NCBI GenBank assembly: GCA_948735595.1
Contig: CAPXSA010000007.1
Span: forward strand, 1-53,497
Source: an uncultured Clostridia bacterium
GTDB taxonomy: Bacteria; Bacillota; Clostridia; TANB77; CAG-508
DNA: 53,497 nucleotides
Direction of reading: 5' to 3'
Shown here: positions 18,037 to 27,197 of the stretch, one piece after another
Numbering within the stretch: the stretch's first letter is position 1
How the letters are laid out: each line of letters starts with the position of its first letter
The notes under the pieces: generated by a model
What the model saw: the letters and a program-made list of their open reading frames with translations, nothing else
Database searches by the model: none
Told to the model about the DNA's origin: nothing
Program-made: the position numbers and the translations under genes

Positions 18037-19842
18037 ATGGTAGTAAGTAGACGTTTTAGTAAAGAAGAAAGAGTTTTAGATAAGCAGGATACATTAGAAA
18101 TGTTAAAACAAGGTGTTACCCATGCAGAAATAGCTAGACAATTAGGTAGGTCAACTCAGTATATTGTAAATTTGAAAAATGAGTTAGTTGTAGAGGGCTT
18201 AATAACAATAGAAGAAATAAAGAAAGCAAGAAAACAAGCAATTGATGCCAAAAAGAGAATTGAAAAAAGTATAAGTGAAAGCAAAGCAGCAGAAAAAGAA
18301 AGAATTAGAAATGAGAAAAAAGCAAAAGTTCTTGAGTATTTAAATTTAGGAATAACTATACTTGAGATATCAAGAAAATTAGATATACCTAGAACAACTT
18401 TAAATCGATATATAGTAGAGTTAATTAATGAAGGAAAAGTTAAAGAAGAGGATATAAAAAGCCAAAAAGGTAAAAATAAGGAAGTTAGTAAAATTGTACA
18501 AGAAAAAAATGAAGAATTAATTGTACCACCACCAAGAAAATCGAAATCAAAGAAAAAGTTTATTCCAAATCCTGATGCAATACTTTCAGAAGAAGAAAAA
18601 CAAGTTTTAGATTACTTATTAAAAGGACAGAGTTATAATTTTATCGCAAAAGAAATGGGAATAACTCAAAGTGAAGTAGTAAAGATCACAAATATATTAA
18701 AAGTAAAAGGTGTTATTAGTTCAGAACAAATAAAAAGTGCTAGAGAAAGAAAGCGACTAAATGATGAAGAAGATGTTATAAAGTTATTAAAAAGAGGATA
18801 TACTCAAGCAGACATTAAACTTCAAAAAAGAGATACAATTAATCTTTCTATAATGATTTCAAAATTGAAGGCAGAAGGCAGAATTACAGATGGAGAGATA
18901 AAAAAGGCACAAGAACAAGCACGAAGACTTGAAAAAGAAGAATTTGCAGAATTAGTTTTAAAAGGTATGAAAAAAGGGCTAACAGTAAAAGAGATAATTG
19001 AATCAGATGAAACACGGATATGCAACAGAAAGGTTCGTTAGAGATATGCAACAAGAACTAATAAGGAGCGGAAGAATTACAGAAAAAGAGTTTAGAAGAC
19101 AACGAAACAAACATAAAAAAATAGTAAAAAATCTAGAGACACTGACTTAAATAATCGTATTTTCAAATTAATAAAACAAGGGAAAACAATAAGAGAGATA
19201 GCAGCAGAACTAAATTTTTCAGAAAATTATATATATATAAGAATGCAACAGATATTTAAGCAAAAAGGGTTATCAAAAGAACAAATAAGAAGTCTGAGAT
19301 ATGGAAAAATTCTGGAGTTATTGAAAAATGGAATTACCCCACAAGAAATTGCTAATTTCTTAGGTATAAGTAGCGAAAGTATATATAATAGGCAAGAAGA
19401 ATTTATAAGAGATGGAACTCTTACGAAAGAACAACTAAAAGAATATAGAACAAAAAGAATACAAGAATTTGCAGAGACTAGAAGAAAAGCGATAGAAGAA
19501 TGCAAAGAAGATAGCAAGATATGTGTAAGTAGAAAAAAATTTTTTGAATTGGCACAAGCTGAAATTAGCTATGGAAATGCTTTAGAGAAAGCAGATGTGA
19601 AAATGTTAGGAAGATGTATCATTTATAATGACATCTTTTTAACAAAAGAAAATTTAAAACTTGTAGTTATACAATATGTTATTAGATGTGAGCCACAAGA
19701 AATAAATGGATTTTTTAAATCTTTGATAATGCTTTATGGAGACACAGATTATGGTAATGCAATAAAAGAATTTAGAAAATATGCAACAGAGAAAATTAGA
19801 GAACGAAAAAGTAAATTTAGTGACATTACTGAAGAAAGATAG
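18037..19842 (+). CDS. Seven-repeat HTH protein with CGGA site and A7 frame break
   Basis: Seven ~50-residue repeats each follow the pattern (L..G.t..EIa..L......i......L...G.i..E.ik.ar), a HTH plus a short linker helix. The frame breaks in repeat 5 at CGGA 19015-19018; reading it as Gly327 gives ETGYATERFVRDMQQ and runs to TAA at 19148. Repeats 6 and 7 and a ~100-aa C-terminal domain continue in a third frame after an A7 run (19115-19121). A -1 slip there, or one missing A, joins everything into 601 aa. A DNA-binding role is likely; I know no named family. An ATG at 19243 would cut off most of repeat 6, so a separate second gene is less likely. Confidence 0.65.
19015..19018 (+). other. CGGA quadruplet (Gly327 of repeat-HTH protein)
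   Basis: ACA CGGA TAT. Triplet reading ends nine codons later; four-base reading completes repeat 5 of the HTH protein. Confidence 0.7.
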
Positions 19843-19891
19843 GATAAAAGACAAGAAGTAGAAATTTATTGGCATATTGAGGATTTTTTGT

Positions 19892-19965
<74 letters not shown>

Positions 19966-19982
19966 ACAAATAAACTAAATCT

Positions 19983-20011
19983 ATTATAAAATAAAATAAG
20001 TAAAAATGCAA
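19983..20011 (-). promoter_or_regulatory. Sigma-A promoter of tRNA-Gly
   Basis: Minus-strand TTGCAT (20006-20011) and perfect TATAAT (19983-19988) with a 17-bp spacer, 17 bp upstream of the tRNA 5' end. Confidence 0.8.
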
Positions 20012-20013
20012 CA

Positions 20014-20048
20014 AAAAACCATTATAGAAAATACTATAATGGTTTTTT
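20014..20048 (-). terminator. Terminator of ppaC (works in both directions)
   Basis: An AACCATTATAG/CTATAATGGTT stem flanked by A- and T-runs, between ppaC and the tRNA promoter. Confidence 0.85.
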
Positions 20049-20055
20049 TTATATT

Positions 20056-20997
20056 TTATAGTTGAATTTTTTGTTCTAAAGTTTCAATAATAGCTGGTAA
20101 GATTTGTTTTTTTCTAGAAACCATTCCTTTTAATAAAGTAGTATTTGAAATGAGTTTAGTATTAAAAGCCCTTTCAAAAATATCAATTCTATTCCCTAAA
20201 ACAATTGCTTTAGAATTTGCTTCTAAAATATCGGTAGCTAAGAAAACGAATAAATCAATATTTTCTTCTTGAATTCTTTGTTCAATAGATTGTTCAATTT
20301 CGGATTTTCTCTTAAAAACTTCTTCTAAGTTAGAACTATTAATTTGTGAAATGGTAATTCTTAAATCATTATGTCTAAAATCTTTAGAGTCAACATTAAT
20401 GATTTCCAAACCAGTAAATCCACTAATATCAGTTCCTGCTTCTAATAATTTATATCCATAGTCATACAAGTTAATTCCTGCAATTTTAGCTAAACGTTCA
20501 GCAATCATTTTATCTTGTTCTGTACAAGTTGGAGATTTGAACATTAAAGTATCTGAGATGATGGCACTTAGCATAATTCCTGCCATTTTAGGTGTAATAG
20601 TTACATCATCTTGTTTATATAATTTATACATAATAGTAGAAGCACAACCAACAGGTTCAGCAATACAATATACAGGTTCTGCTGTTTGTAAGTTTAATCT
20701 ATGGTGGTCAACTACCATTTGAATATGTGCATTTTCAATTCCTGGTAAGCTTTGAGAAAATTCATTATTATCTACCATAATAACATTTGTATTACTATCT
20801 ATATTAGAAAGAAGCTCAGGCTCTTTTAAGTCGAAAGTATTTAAAGCATATTCTGTTTCTTTATTAATTTCTCCTAAACGATAACTTTGTGCTTCACGAC
20901 CAATTTGATTTTGCAAATTTGCCATTGTGATAGCACAAGAAATAGAATCAGTATCTGGATTTGTATGTCCGAAAACGCGAATGATATTGTCAGCCAT
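20056..20997 (-). CDS. ppaC: Manganese-dependent inorganic pyrophosphatase
   Basis: A 313-aa family II (DHH) pyrophosphatase hydrolysing PPi to phosphate. Metal-binding motifs are visible: GHTNPDTDS near the start, MVDNNE and VVDHHR (DHH), followed by the C-terminal SRKKQ substrate-binding motif. No CBS or DRTGG insertion, so it is the short constitutive type. An AGGAGG ribosome binding site precedes ATG. It has a consensus promoter upstream and a hairpin after the stop. Confidence 0.95.
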   Translation of the reverse strand: MADNIIRVFGHTNPDTDSISCAITMANLQNQIGREAQSYRLGEINKETEYALNTFDLKEPELLSNIDSNTNVIMVDNNEFSQSLPGIENAHIQMVVDHHRLNLQTAEPVYCIAEPVGCASTIMYKLYKQDDVTITPKMAGIMLSAIISDTLMFKSPTCTEQDKMIAERLAKIAGINLYDYGYKLLEAGTDISGFTGLEIINVDSKDFRHNDLRITISQINSSNLEEVFKRKSEIEQSIEQRIQEENIDLFVFLATDILEANSKAIVLGNRIDIFERAFNTKLISNTTLLKGMVSRKKQILPAIIETLEQKIQL

Positions 20998-21034
20998 AAA
21001 AAATCCTCCTTTTATCTCTTGATTTAACTAATTA

Positions 21035-21063
21035 ATTATAGCATTAATTACATAAAATGTCAA
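21035..21063 (-). promoter_or_regulatory. Consensus sigma-A promoter of ppaC
   Basis: Minus-strand TTGACA (21058-21063), 17-bp spacer, TATAAT (21035-21040): a perfect match. The -35 is half of a small palindrome, TGTCAACTTTTGACA. Confidence 0.9.
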
Positions 21064-21111
21064 CTTTTGACAAAATTAAGAATTTCTAAAGAAATATATG
21101 AAGTAGTATGC

Positions 21112-21140
21112 TTGATTTCTAAAGGAAATATGTATATAAT
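21112..21140 (+). promoter_or_regulatory. Sigma-A promoter of the Nat-like ABC operon
   Basis: TTGATT (21112-21117), 17-bp spacer, TATAAT (21135-21140), 35 bp before the ATPase gene. Confidence 0.75.
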
Positions 21141-21174
21141 TAAGGAAATTTTAAGGAAAGGAAGCGCTTTTTAA

Positions 21175-22068
21175 ATGGGACTAATCGTAAAAAATGTAGA
21201 TAAAAGTTTTAGTACAAAAAAAGTAGTTGACAATATTAATTTTGAAATACAAAAACCAGGTGTATATGGACTCTTAGGAACAAATGGGGCTGGTAAGACA
21301 ACAACTATTCGTATGATTTTAGGGATTTTAAAAAAAGATAGTGGAGAAATTACTTGGAATGGAAAAGAAGTACAAAGAAAGCATGTTAATTTTGGATATT
21401 TGCCAGAAGAAAGAGGAGTATACCCAAAAACAAAAGTACATGACCAATTAATGTATTTTGCAAAATTGAAAGGAATGAAGAAGGAAGCAGCTGAGGAACG
21501 CATGCAATATTGGGCAAAGAGATTAGAAGTTGAGCAATATTTGCAAATGACACCAGAAAAATTATCAAAAGGAAATCAACAAAAAATTCAGTTTATTACG
21601 GCCATTTTACATGACCCAGAATTACTAGTATTAGACGAGCCTTTTAGTGGATTAGACCCAGTCAATACAGAACTTTTAAAAAATGTTATTTTAGAACTCA
21701 TCAAAAAAGGAACCTATATTATTATGTCTAGCCATCAAATGCATTCTATTGAAGAATTTGCGTCAGATGTATTGATATTAAATAAAGGGAAGACAGTATT
21801 ACAAGGTAACTTAAAAGAAATCAAAGAGCAATATGCAGCTAATAGATTATCACTCAGCACAACAGAAAATGTAGATAACTTAATCAAACAAGCAAATCTT
21901 GAAATTTACAATAGTAAGAATAACGAATACATGATTAACATTTCGGGAGAAGATGATGGATATCGTTTATTTGATATTCTTGCCCAAAATCATGTGAAAG
22001 TAGAAAAATTTGAGATTATGAAACCAAGTTTACATGATATTTTCATTGAAAAGGTAGGTGAAGAATAA
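21175..22068 (+). CDS. ABC-2 transporter ATPase, NatA-like
   Basis: A 297-aa ATPase subunit with Walker A GTNGAGKTT, signature LSKGNQQK, Walker B LLVLDEPFSGLDP, a switch His in SSHQMHS and the ~80-aa C-terminal extension typical of NatA/CcmA-type subunits. The LSKGNQQK signature is the form found in the NatA (sodium efflux) subgroup. The stop overlaps the permease start (AATG). The substrate is uncertain: Na+ or a drug/peptide. Confidence 0.85.
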   Translation: MGLIVKNVDKSFSTKKVVDNINFEIQKPGVYGLLGTNGAGKTTTIRMILGILKKDSGEITWNGKEVQRKHVNFGYLPEERGVYPKTKVHDQLMYFAKLKGMKKEAAEERMQYWAKRLEVEQYLQMTPEKLSKGNQQKIQFITAILHDPELLVLDEPFSGLDPVNTELLKNVILELIKKGTYIIMSSHQMHSIEEFASDVLILNKGKTVLQGNLKEIKEQYAANRLSLSTTENVDNLIKQANLEIYNSKNNEYMINISGEDDGYRLFDILAQNHVKVEKFEIMKPSLHDIFIEKVGEE

Positions 22069-23324
22069 TGAAAGATTTATGGACAGTAGCATCTTATACC
22101 ATTAAAGATATGTTCCAAAAGAAAACCTTTTTAATATCTAACTTAATTATTCTAATTATGATAGTAGTAGGATTTAATATCCCAAATATTCTATCTTCTT
22201 TTGATGGTGAAGGAGAAGAAGGTGGAAGTAGAACTACTAAAGAATTAGTAGTAGATAGCAAAAATATTTATGAAGGAACTTTAAATAGTTTAAATTCTTT
22301 AGATCTAGGATATGAATTTATTGTTGAGAATAAAGAAGTAAGTTTCGAAGAAATCAAAGAAAGAATTGAAAATGATGAAATTGAAGATGCTATTATTATT
22401 GATAAAATAAATGATAAAATTCAAATGACATATATTGTAGAAGATGCAACGATGATGACAGAAGTGCCAGAAAGTTTGCGAAATACATTTACTAATTTAT
22501 ATACAAACCTACAATTGACTAAATTAAATTTATCTGAAGAACAACTTGCAAGCTTAAGCCCAGAATTTGAATTTAACTTCAAACAAACAGCAGAGCAAGA
22601 AGTAAAAGGCAATGTATTTGCAATTATGCTTTTATCATTAGTATTGTTCTATGCAATTTACTTCTGTGCTTATCAAGTATCAGCTTCTATTACAACAGAA
22701 AAGACTTCAAAAATTATGGAGACATTGGTTACTTCTACAAAGCCTAGAACAATAGTACTTGGAAAAACAATTGGTATTGGAATCGTTGGATTTATACAAG
22801 TAATTGTGATTGTGACCGTAGCACTTATTTGTGCAAAATATTGCTTACCAGAAGGAGTTTTAGATGCTGTATTAGATATGTCACAAATTACACCAATACT
22901 TGGAATTTTTACAATACTATACTTTATCTTAGGCTATGCAACCTTTGCTTTACTATATGCTTTAACAGGTTCAACGGTCAGCAAACCAGAAGATGTGCAA
23001 ACTGCTAATGGACCAGTTGCTATTGTAGCAGTAGTAGGATTTTACTTGTCATATTTTACTATGATGAACCCTACAAGTGACTTAAATGTATTTGCATCTA
23101 TATTCCCATTTTCATCACCATTTTGCATGCCATTTAGAATTATGATGGGAATTGCAACACCAAGTCAAATAGCTATCTCATTTGCAGTATTAGTAGTTAC
23201 CATTTTAATTATTGCCAATATATCCATTAAGATTTATTCTAATGCAATTTTGAATTACGGTAGTAGAGTGACTTTGAAAGATATGGTTAAAATGTATAAG
23301 AGTAAAGATGATAATAACAGTTAA
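22068..23324 (+). CDS. ABC-2 type permease, NatB-like
   Basis: A 418-aa membrane protein: one N-terminal helix, a ~150-aa extracytoplasmic domain, then five or six helices. The segment TEKTSKIMETLVTSTKPRT is the conserved cytoplasmic coupling motif of NatB/ABC-2_3 permeases. Together with the upstream ATPase it should form an exporter, possibly for Na+. It is cotranscribed by start-stop overlap and ends at a two-way terminator. Confidence 0.85.
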   Translation: MKDLWTVASYTIKDMFQKKTFLISNLIILIMIVVGFNIPNILSSFDGEGEEGGSRTTKELVVDSKNIYEGTLNSLNSLDLGYEFIVENKEVSFEEIKERIENDEIEDAIIIDKINDKIQMTYIVEDATMMTEVPESLRNTFTNLYTNLQLTKLNLSEEQLASLSPEFEFNFKQTAEQEVKGNVFAIMLLSLVLFYAIYFCAYQVSASITTEKTSKIMETLVTSTKPRTIVLGKTIGIGIVGFIQVIVIVTVALICAKYCLPEGVLDAVLDMSQITPILGIFTILYFILGYATFALLYALTGSTVSKPEDVQTANGPVAIVAVVGFYLSYFTMMNPTSDLNVFASIFPFSSPFCMPFRIMMGIATPSQIAISFAVLVVTILIIANISIKIYSNAILNYGSRVTLKDMVKMYKSKDDNNS

Positions 23325-23335
23325 AAATATAAATA

Positions 23336-23364
23336 CCCCTTCTAGATGTTTCGTCTAGAAGGGG
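23336..23364. terminator. Two-way terminator
   Basis: An 11-bp perfect stem CCCCTTCTAGA/TCTAGAAGGGG with a 7-nt loop serves natB (+) and the small cassette (-). Confidence 0.85.
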
Positions 23365-23369
23365 ATTTC

Positions 23370-23560
23370 CTATTTAGGACATTTTTCTGCGAGGTAACAG
23401 TCGATGCAACGGTCGAAAAACTTAAGCACAGAGCCCAACAAAGTAGAGGGATTTTAACATTCCAGCCTTTCTGTCTTGCTAGCTTCAGGTATTCGCTTTT
23501 GGTCATGAGAATGGTTTTACCATTCTCATCGACGAGTTTCATTCTCTCGACTTTTTCCAT
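23370..23560 (-). CDS. Small cassette protein, probably one base missing
   Basis: Starts at 23560 after AAGGAGG with a charged segment (MEKVERMKLVDENGKTILMT, SEYLKLARQKGWN). In the original frame the ORF runs on through the terminator hairpin, which is implausible. Adding one base in the AAAA/CCC stretch near 23453 gives an ending LKFFDRCIDCYLAEKCPK with TAG at 23370, just before the hairpin: 63 aa with three Cys. This looks like a homopolymer slip or assembly error, not a CGGN site. Codon use is more GC-rich than its neighbours. Function unknown. Confidence 0.5.
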
Positions 23561-23747
23561 TAGAATAGCCTCCTTTTTGATATAATATAGAATTGCGATT
23601 GGATAGGGTACTCTAATTTTTTACCTCACTTTCAAATAAGATGACATAATTATATCGCATAATTTACTGCATTTCAACCAAATCCTTCCAATATTTTCTT
23701 AAAACAAAATACATAAAAATACCCCTAATTTTGAAAGGGAGTACATT

Positions 23748-23776
23748 TGTCGAAAAAAGTCACATGAAATTTGTTG
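23748..23776 (+). promoter_or_regulatory. Spo0A-box-like block upstream of TA module 1
   Basis: TGTCGAAAAAAGTC contains a perfect Spo0A-box core (TGTCGAA). The 29-bp block recurs upstream of TA module 2 (26659-26687) with only three differences, so it is a shared regulatory site. Confidence 0.6.
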
Positions 23777-23822
23777 TTTTTTAGATTGAATAAGGTTATA
23801 ATAAATAAAGAGGTGATTTTTT

Positions 23823-24011
23823 ATGCAATTTAAGAAGAAACAAGAAATTTATAATAACAAAAGAATACGTTTTAGTAAAGAACTAGAAGAAAGAATTGAC
23901 AAAGAACTAGAGAAAGTGAGAAAAATGCAAGAAGCAAATGGAAATAAAACATACACACAAGAAGAATTAGATGCTATGATATTAGGAGAAAGCTATACTA
24001 GAACAATATAA
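23823..24011 (+). CDS. Antitoxin of TA module 1
   Basis: A 62-aa, charged, helical protein. RFSKELEERIDKELEKV and YTQEELDAMILGE match the second module's antitoxin (FSKELQEFIDKELEE, YTEEEAFEIMFGG). It should neutralise the toxin encoded just downstream and repress the shared promoter. AGAGGTGA precedes ATG. It overlaps the toxin reading frame, as is usual for such pairs. Confidence 0.65.
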   Translation: MQFKKKQEIYNNKRIRFSKELEERIDKELEKVRKMQEANGNKTYTQEELDAMILGESYTRTI

Positions 24012-24273
24012 AATTGAATATACTGATGAAGCAGTACAGCAGTTAAGTTCTATATATAGCTACATAAAGTATAACTTACTAAATTCCATAGCAGCTAAAA
24101 ACTTTTATGTTCAATTTACAGAGAAAATTCAAACATTAAAATTTTTTCCATATGCATTTTCTATCTATAAAAATACTAACTTTAGATGTTTACCTTATAA
24201 AAAGTGGTTAATCTTATATGAAATCAAAAGTAATTCAGTTATAGAGATTCAAACAATTATTAGTTCAAGATGA
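23995..24273 (+). CDS. RelE/ParE-like toxin 1, no standard start codon
   Basis: A ~92-aa frame aligning with toxin 2: KIEYTDEAVQQLSSI..YI, a central FYVQF segment and a C-terminal WLILYEI. RelE/ParE toxins cleave mRNA at the ribosome or poison gyrase. No ATG, GTG or TTG lies in frame before the conserved region. The best placed codon is ATA at 23995, 6 nt after AGGAG and exactly where ATG stands in module 2. An ATG-to-ATA change that silences or weakens the toxin is likely; translation from ATA at low level is possible. Confidence 0.55.
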   Translation: MLEQYKIEYTDEAVQQLSSIYSYIKYNLLNSIAAKNFYVQFTEKIQTLKFFPYAFSIYKNTNFRCLPYKKWLILYEIKSNSVIEIQTIISSR

Positions 24274-24309
24274 AAGTTTATTCTTAATTTTATTCATTAA
24301 TCAATAAAT

Positions 24310-25102
24310 CTAATTTCTTTGCATTTCAACCAAGTCTTTCCAATACTTTTTAGGCATATATTGCATTTGCAATCTACTATTAGTTCTTTCCTGAATAGCA
24401 ATTGTCTGAAAAAATGTTTTCCATAATTTTTGGAATTGTAGTTCTTCTTTTGAAAATGAGTTTACTTCAAAATTATGAGGAACTTGTATGATTTCATAAT
24501 CATTCTTATTTTGACAATTATATAGAAGTACTAAGTTCCTATTTTTATCATGTAAAATCATATTTTGTTTCGGAAAACGTTTCATCAAAAATTGACCTAC
24601 TTGTTCTATCACGTTATTATCTGGGTGAATTTGAGCATACCATAGGTTATTTTCAATTTCACATAATCGAACCAATCCTTTTAAACGATGTGCTTCACCA
24701 AATACATTTTTACGAAGCTTAGCAATTCCGTATCACATAATCAATTGATAATTGGTTATTAATGCGAGAACCAACCATAAAACCATGTAATAGATATTTC
24801 AAAATTAGCATTTCTTTACCTTTTTGATGAGATAAGAAAGCATAATAGCAATCATAAAGAGCAGTATAGGAGATAGAGTGATAAATTCCATTCCAAATAC
24901 GTTTAGCTTTAATTTCATCTGTAGAAATGTGCTTTGTTTGTTCTAAAAGATTAGGAATATAGTCTGTTTCAGGCATAATATTACTAGGAATAGTTTTTTG
25001 CAAGTAACAGTTAAAAACAATGGTAAGTAAACCATCAAAAGTTCCATCATATATATAAACTTGATTTTCTAAAATTTGATAATCTAAAATAGTTATTTTC
25101 AT
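24310..25102 (-). CDS. TIGR03915-like DNA repair partner protein with CGGA site
   Basis: Reading CGGA at 24727-24730 as Gly125 joins two frames into 263 aa exactly. The first half (DYQILENQVYIYDGTFDGLLTIVF) matches the conserved start of the putative DNA-repair family encoded beside a radical SAM protein (TIGR03915 with TIGR03916). The second half carries the HRLKGLVRLCE and QNMILHDKNR segments of that family. Both genes are adjacent here, 14 nt apart, with AAGGAG before ATG, so they form an operon. The pair is predicted to act in DNA damage repair with a uracil-DNA-glycosylase-like domain. Without recoding it is a broken gene. Confidence 0.8.
24727..24730 (-). other. CGGA quadruplet (Gly125 of repair partner)
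   Basis: Minus-strand ATA CGGA ATT. Triplet reading meets TAA two codons later; four-base reading continues into LRKNVFGEAHRLKGL, conserved in the family. Confidence 0.75.
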
Positions 25103-25116
25103 GTTTTAAACTCCTT

Positions 25117-26481
25117 TTATAAAGCACCTGTTAAGCACTTTATTTTATCCTCTTTTGTAGGTTCTAATTTGTCGAATAAAGAGGTTTGTACATAACTTGG
25201 AAGAGGAAGTCCGTTTTCTTTCTAAATAAATTAAATTTTCAGAAATAAAGCTATCATTAAATTTATGAATGGCATCATAATATTTCCCATCACAGGTAAT
25301 AAAATAACGAGCACGTTTTAATACCACACCTAATTTTTTTAGATGCTCGAATTGTAAGTGACAATCTTTTCTAGCACGCAAAATTCTTTTAGCAGAAATT
25401 ACGCCAATTCCGAGGGATTCTTAATAAAGTTCCATAATCAGCTGAATTGATTTCGACAGGGAAACATTCTAAATGTCTTAAAGCCCAATCACATTTGGGA
25501 TCCAACAAAGTATTAAAATTGGGATTTTGTTCATTTAATAGTTCATCGCTACTAAAACCATAAAAGCGAAGTAACCAGTCTGCTTGGTAAATTCGATTTT
25601 CTCTTAATAAAGGAGGTCTTTCTAAAGTGGGAAGAAGGGAGTCCTCATTTACTGAAACATAAGCAGAATAATATACTCTTTTTAAATGAAACTTTTGATA
25701 TAAACTTTCAGATAATTTTATAATTTTAAAATCACTTTCAGGAGTGGCACCAACAATTAATTGAGTTGTTTGTCCAGCAGGTACAAAATTTCTAATTTTA
25801 GGTTTAGAAGTATTAGCGCTTGGAAGCATACTATTAGGTGTAAAAGACCAATTCTTTTTATTAGGTAACAACCTTTGGGCACTATTACTAAGCTGGCTAG
25901 AGATGTAACTCATTGGCTTTACAATATTTTCTTTAGACTTATCAGGTGCTAACAATTGAAGACTATTTTGGGAGGGAAGTTCTATATTAATACTCATGCG
26001 GTCCACCAAAACTCCAAGTTTATCAATTAATTCTTGACTACAGCCAGGAATTGTTTTGGCGTGGATATATCCGATTAAAGTGATATTCATTTCGCAAAAT
26101 AGTAATTGCTTGTATCATCTGCTCCATAGTATAATTAGGGGATTTTATCACAGCAGAACTTAAGAAAAGACCCTCAATATAATTTCTTTTATAAAATCCA
26201 ATTGTTAAATCAGCAATTTCCTTTGGTGTGAAAGTAGCTCTTTTTCTACTATTACTGCAACGGTTGACACAATATTTGCAATCATACATACAGCTATTTG
26301 TCATTAAAATTTTAAGCAAAGAAATACATCTACCATCAGCACCCCAACTATGGCAAATACCAGAAACATCTCCATTTCCAATTCCATTAGGTGTATTTTT
26401 GCGCCTACTTCCAGAAGAGCTACAAGAGGCGTCATATTTAGCAGAGTCTGCTAAGATTTGTAATTTTTCTTCTATATCCAT
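25117..26481 (-). CDS. Putative DNA modification/repair radical SAM protein, three CGGA sites
   Basis: Three CGGA sites (26070, 25409, 25210) read as Gly137, Gly357 and Gly423 join four frames into 453 aa exactly. The 4Fe-4S motif is CMYDCKYC. FNGYIHAKTIPGC (Gly137 in FNGYIH) and a helix-hairpin-helix RIPGIGVISAKRI (Gly357) are family hallmarks of the TIGR03916-type protein. The C-terminal ERKGLPLPSYVQTSLF matches the tail of such proteins. It should act on DNA through radical chemistry with the partner gene downstream. I prefer the start at 26481 (AAGGA 9 nt upstream) over ATGs at 26487 and 26490. Four sites in one operon are far too many for chance decay that otherwise preserves both proteins. 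Confidence 0.85.
25210..25213 (-). other. CGGA quadruplet (Gly423 of radical SAM protein)
   Basis: Minus-strand AAA CGGA CTT. Four-base reading gives GLPLPSYVQTSLFDKLEP and a stop 14 nt before the next start codon. Confidence 0.75.
25409..25412 (-). other. CGGA quadruplet (Gly357 of radical SAM protein)
   Basis: Minus-strand CCT CGGA ATT. The glycine is the first Gly of the PGIG helix-hairpin-helix turn. Confidence 0.8.
26070..26073 (-). other. CGGA quadruplet (Gly137 of radical SAM protein)
   Basis: Minus-strand AAT CGGA TAT. Four-base reading rebuilds FNGYIHAKTIPG. Confidence 0.8.
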
Positions 26482-26658
26482 TTTCATCATTCCTTTATTT
26501 TTGTAATATAAATAATTTATGAATCGTATTTCTTAAATAAAAATACAATACAAATGTTTGTGTAAATAGTATAATACTATTATCAAGAAATGTCAAACAA
26601 AAGTTTTGAAAAAAGTAAAATAGTTTTAGTATTAGAGAATGAAAGAAAATAGACGAAA

Positions 26659-26687
26659 TGTCGAAAAAAGTCGTTTGAAATTTGTTG
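26659..26687 (+). promoter_or_regulatory. Spo0A-box-like block upstream of TA module 2
   Basis: Same TGTCGAAAAAAGTC block as at 23748. Its end overlaps a possible -35 TTGCAT (26685-26690) with TAATAA 17 bp on (26708-26713). The 26491-26758 spacer holds nothing else I can identify. Confidence 0.6.
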
Positions 26688-26758
26688 CATTTTGTAAAAC
26701 AATATGTTAATAATAAATATAGAGTAAAAAATATTTTGCCAAGACAAAGGAGGTCATT

Positions 26759-26956
26759 ATGAAATTTAGTAAAGAATTACAAGAATTTATTGACAAAGAA
26801 CTTGAAGAATGTGAAAGAGAAGAAAGAGAAGGAAGAGTGAAATATTATACTGAGGAAGAAGCATTTGAAATTATGTTTGGAGGTCTTTATGCAGGATGTA
26901 GGTATCGAGATTTTGCAAACGGAAACATACCTAAGCCAACTAAATTCAATCATTAA
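26759..26956 (+). CDS. Antitoxin of TA module 2
   Basis: A 65-aa acidic helical protein, homologous over its first ~40 residues to the module 1 antitoxin. The C-terminal ~20 residues differ and overlap the toxin reading frame by 68 nt. AAAGGAGG precedes ATG. Confidence 0.65.
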   Translation: MKFSKELQEFIDKELEECEREEREGRVKYYTEEEAFEIMFGGLYAGCRYRDFANGNIPKPTKFNH

Positions 26957-27197
26957 TTATATTTCATATGAATTACAAAACCCAATTGCTTCTTATCAAT
27001 TTTATAATAATCTAGTAAAAAAGCTTTCTATTCTCTCTTATTTACCACAGGCAATGCCAGTGTATCGAAATACCAATTATCATTATTCAATTATGAAGCA
27101 CTGGCTTATATTCTATAAAATACAAGATAATATAGTTATACTTTCTAGAATTTTAAGTTCAAAACAAAATTTCAATAACAAATTTCTATCAGATTAA
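26889..27197 (+). CDS. RelE/ParE-like toxin 2
   Basis: A 102-aa protein, homologous along its length to toxin 1: a helical hairpin (YLSQLNSIINYISYEL, IASYQFYNNLVKKL), then MPVYRNTNYHYSIMKHWLIFYKI and a C-terminal strand with SRILSSK. The start at 26889 has a perfect GGAGG 5 nt upstream, inside the antitoxin gene, so translation is coupled. Unlike toxin 1 it has an intact ATG and is presumably active. It converges with the YcxB-like gene, overlapping by 4 nt. Confidence 0.7.
   Translation: MQDVGIEILQTETYLSQLNSIINYISYELQNPIASYQFYNNLVKKLSILSYLPQAMPVYRNTNYHYSIMKHWLIFYKIQDNIVILSRILSSKQNFNNKFLSD

Noticed and set aside
19243..19842. A separate gene starting at ATG 19243
   Set aside because: The frame is open and coding upstream (LNNRIFKLIKQGKTIREIAAELNF is the start of HTH repeat 6), so the ATG is internal.
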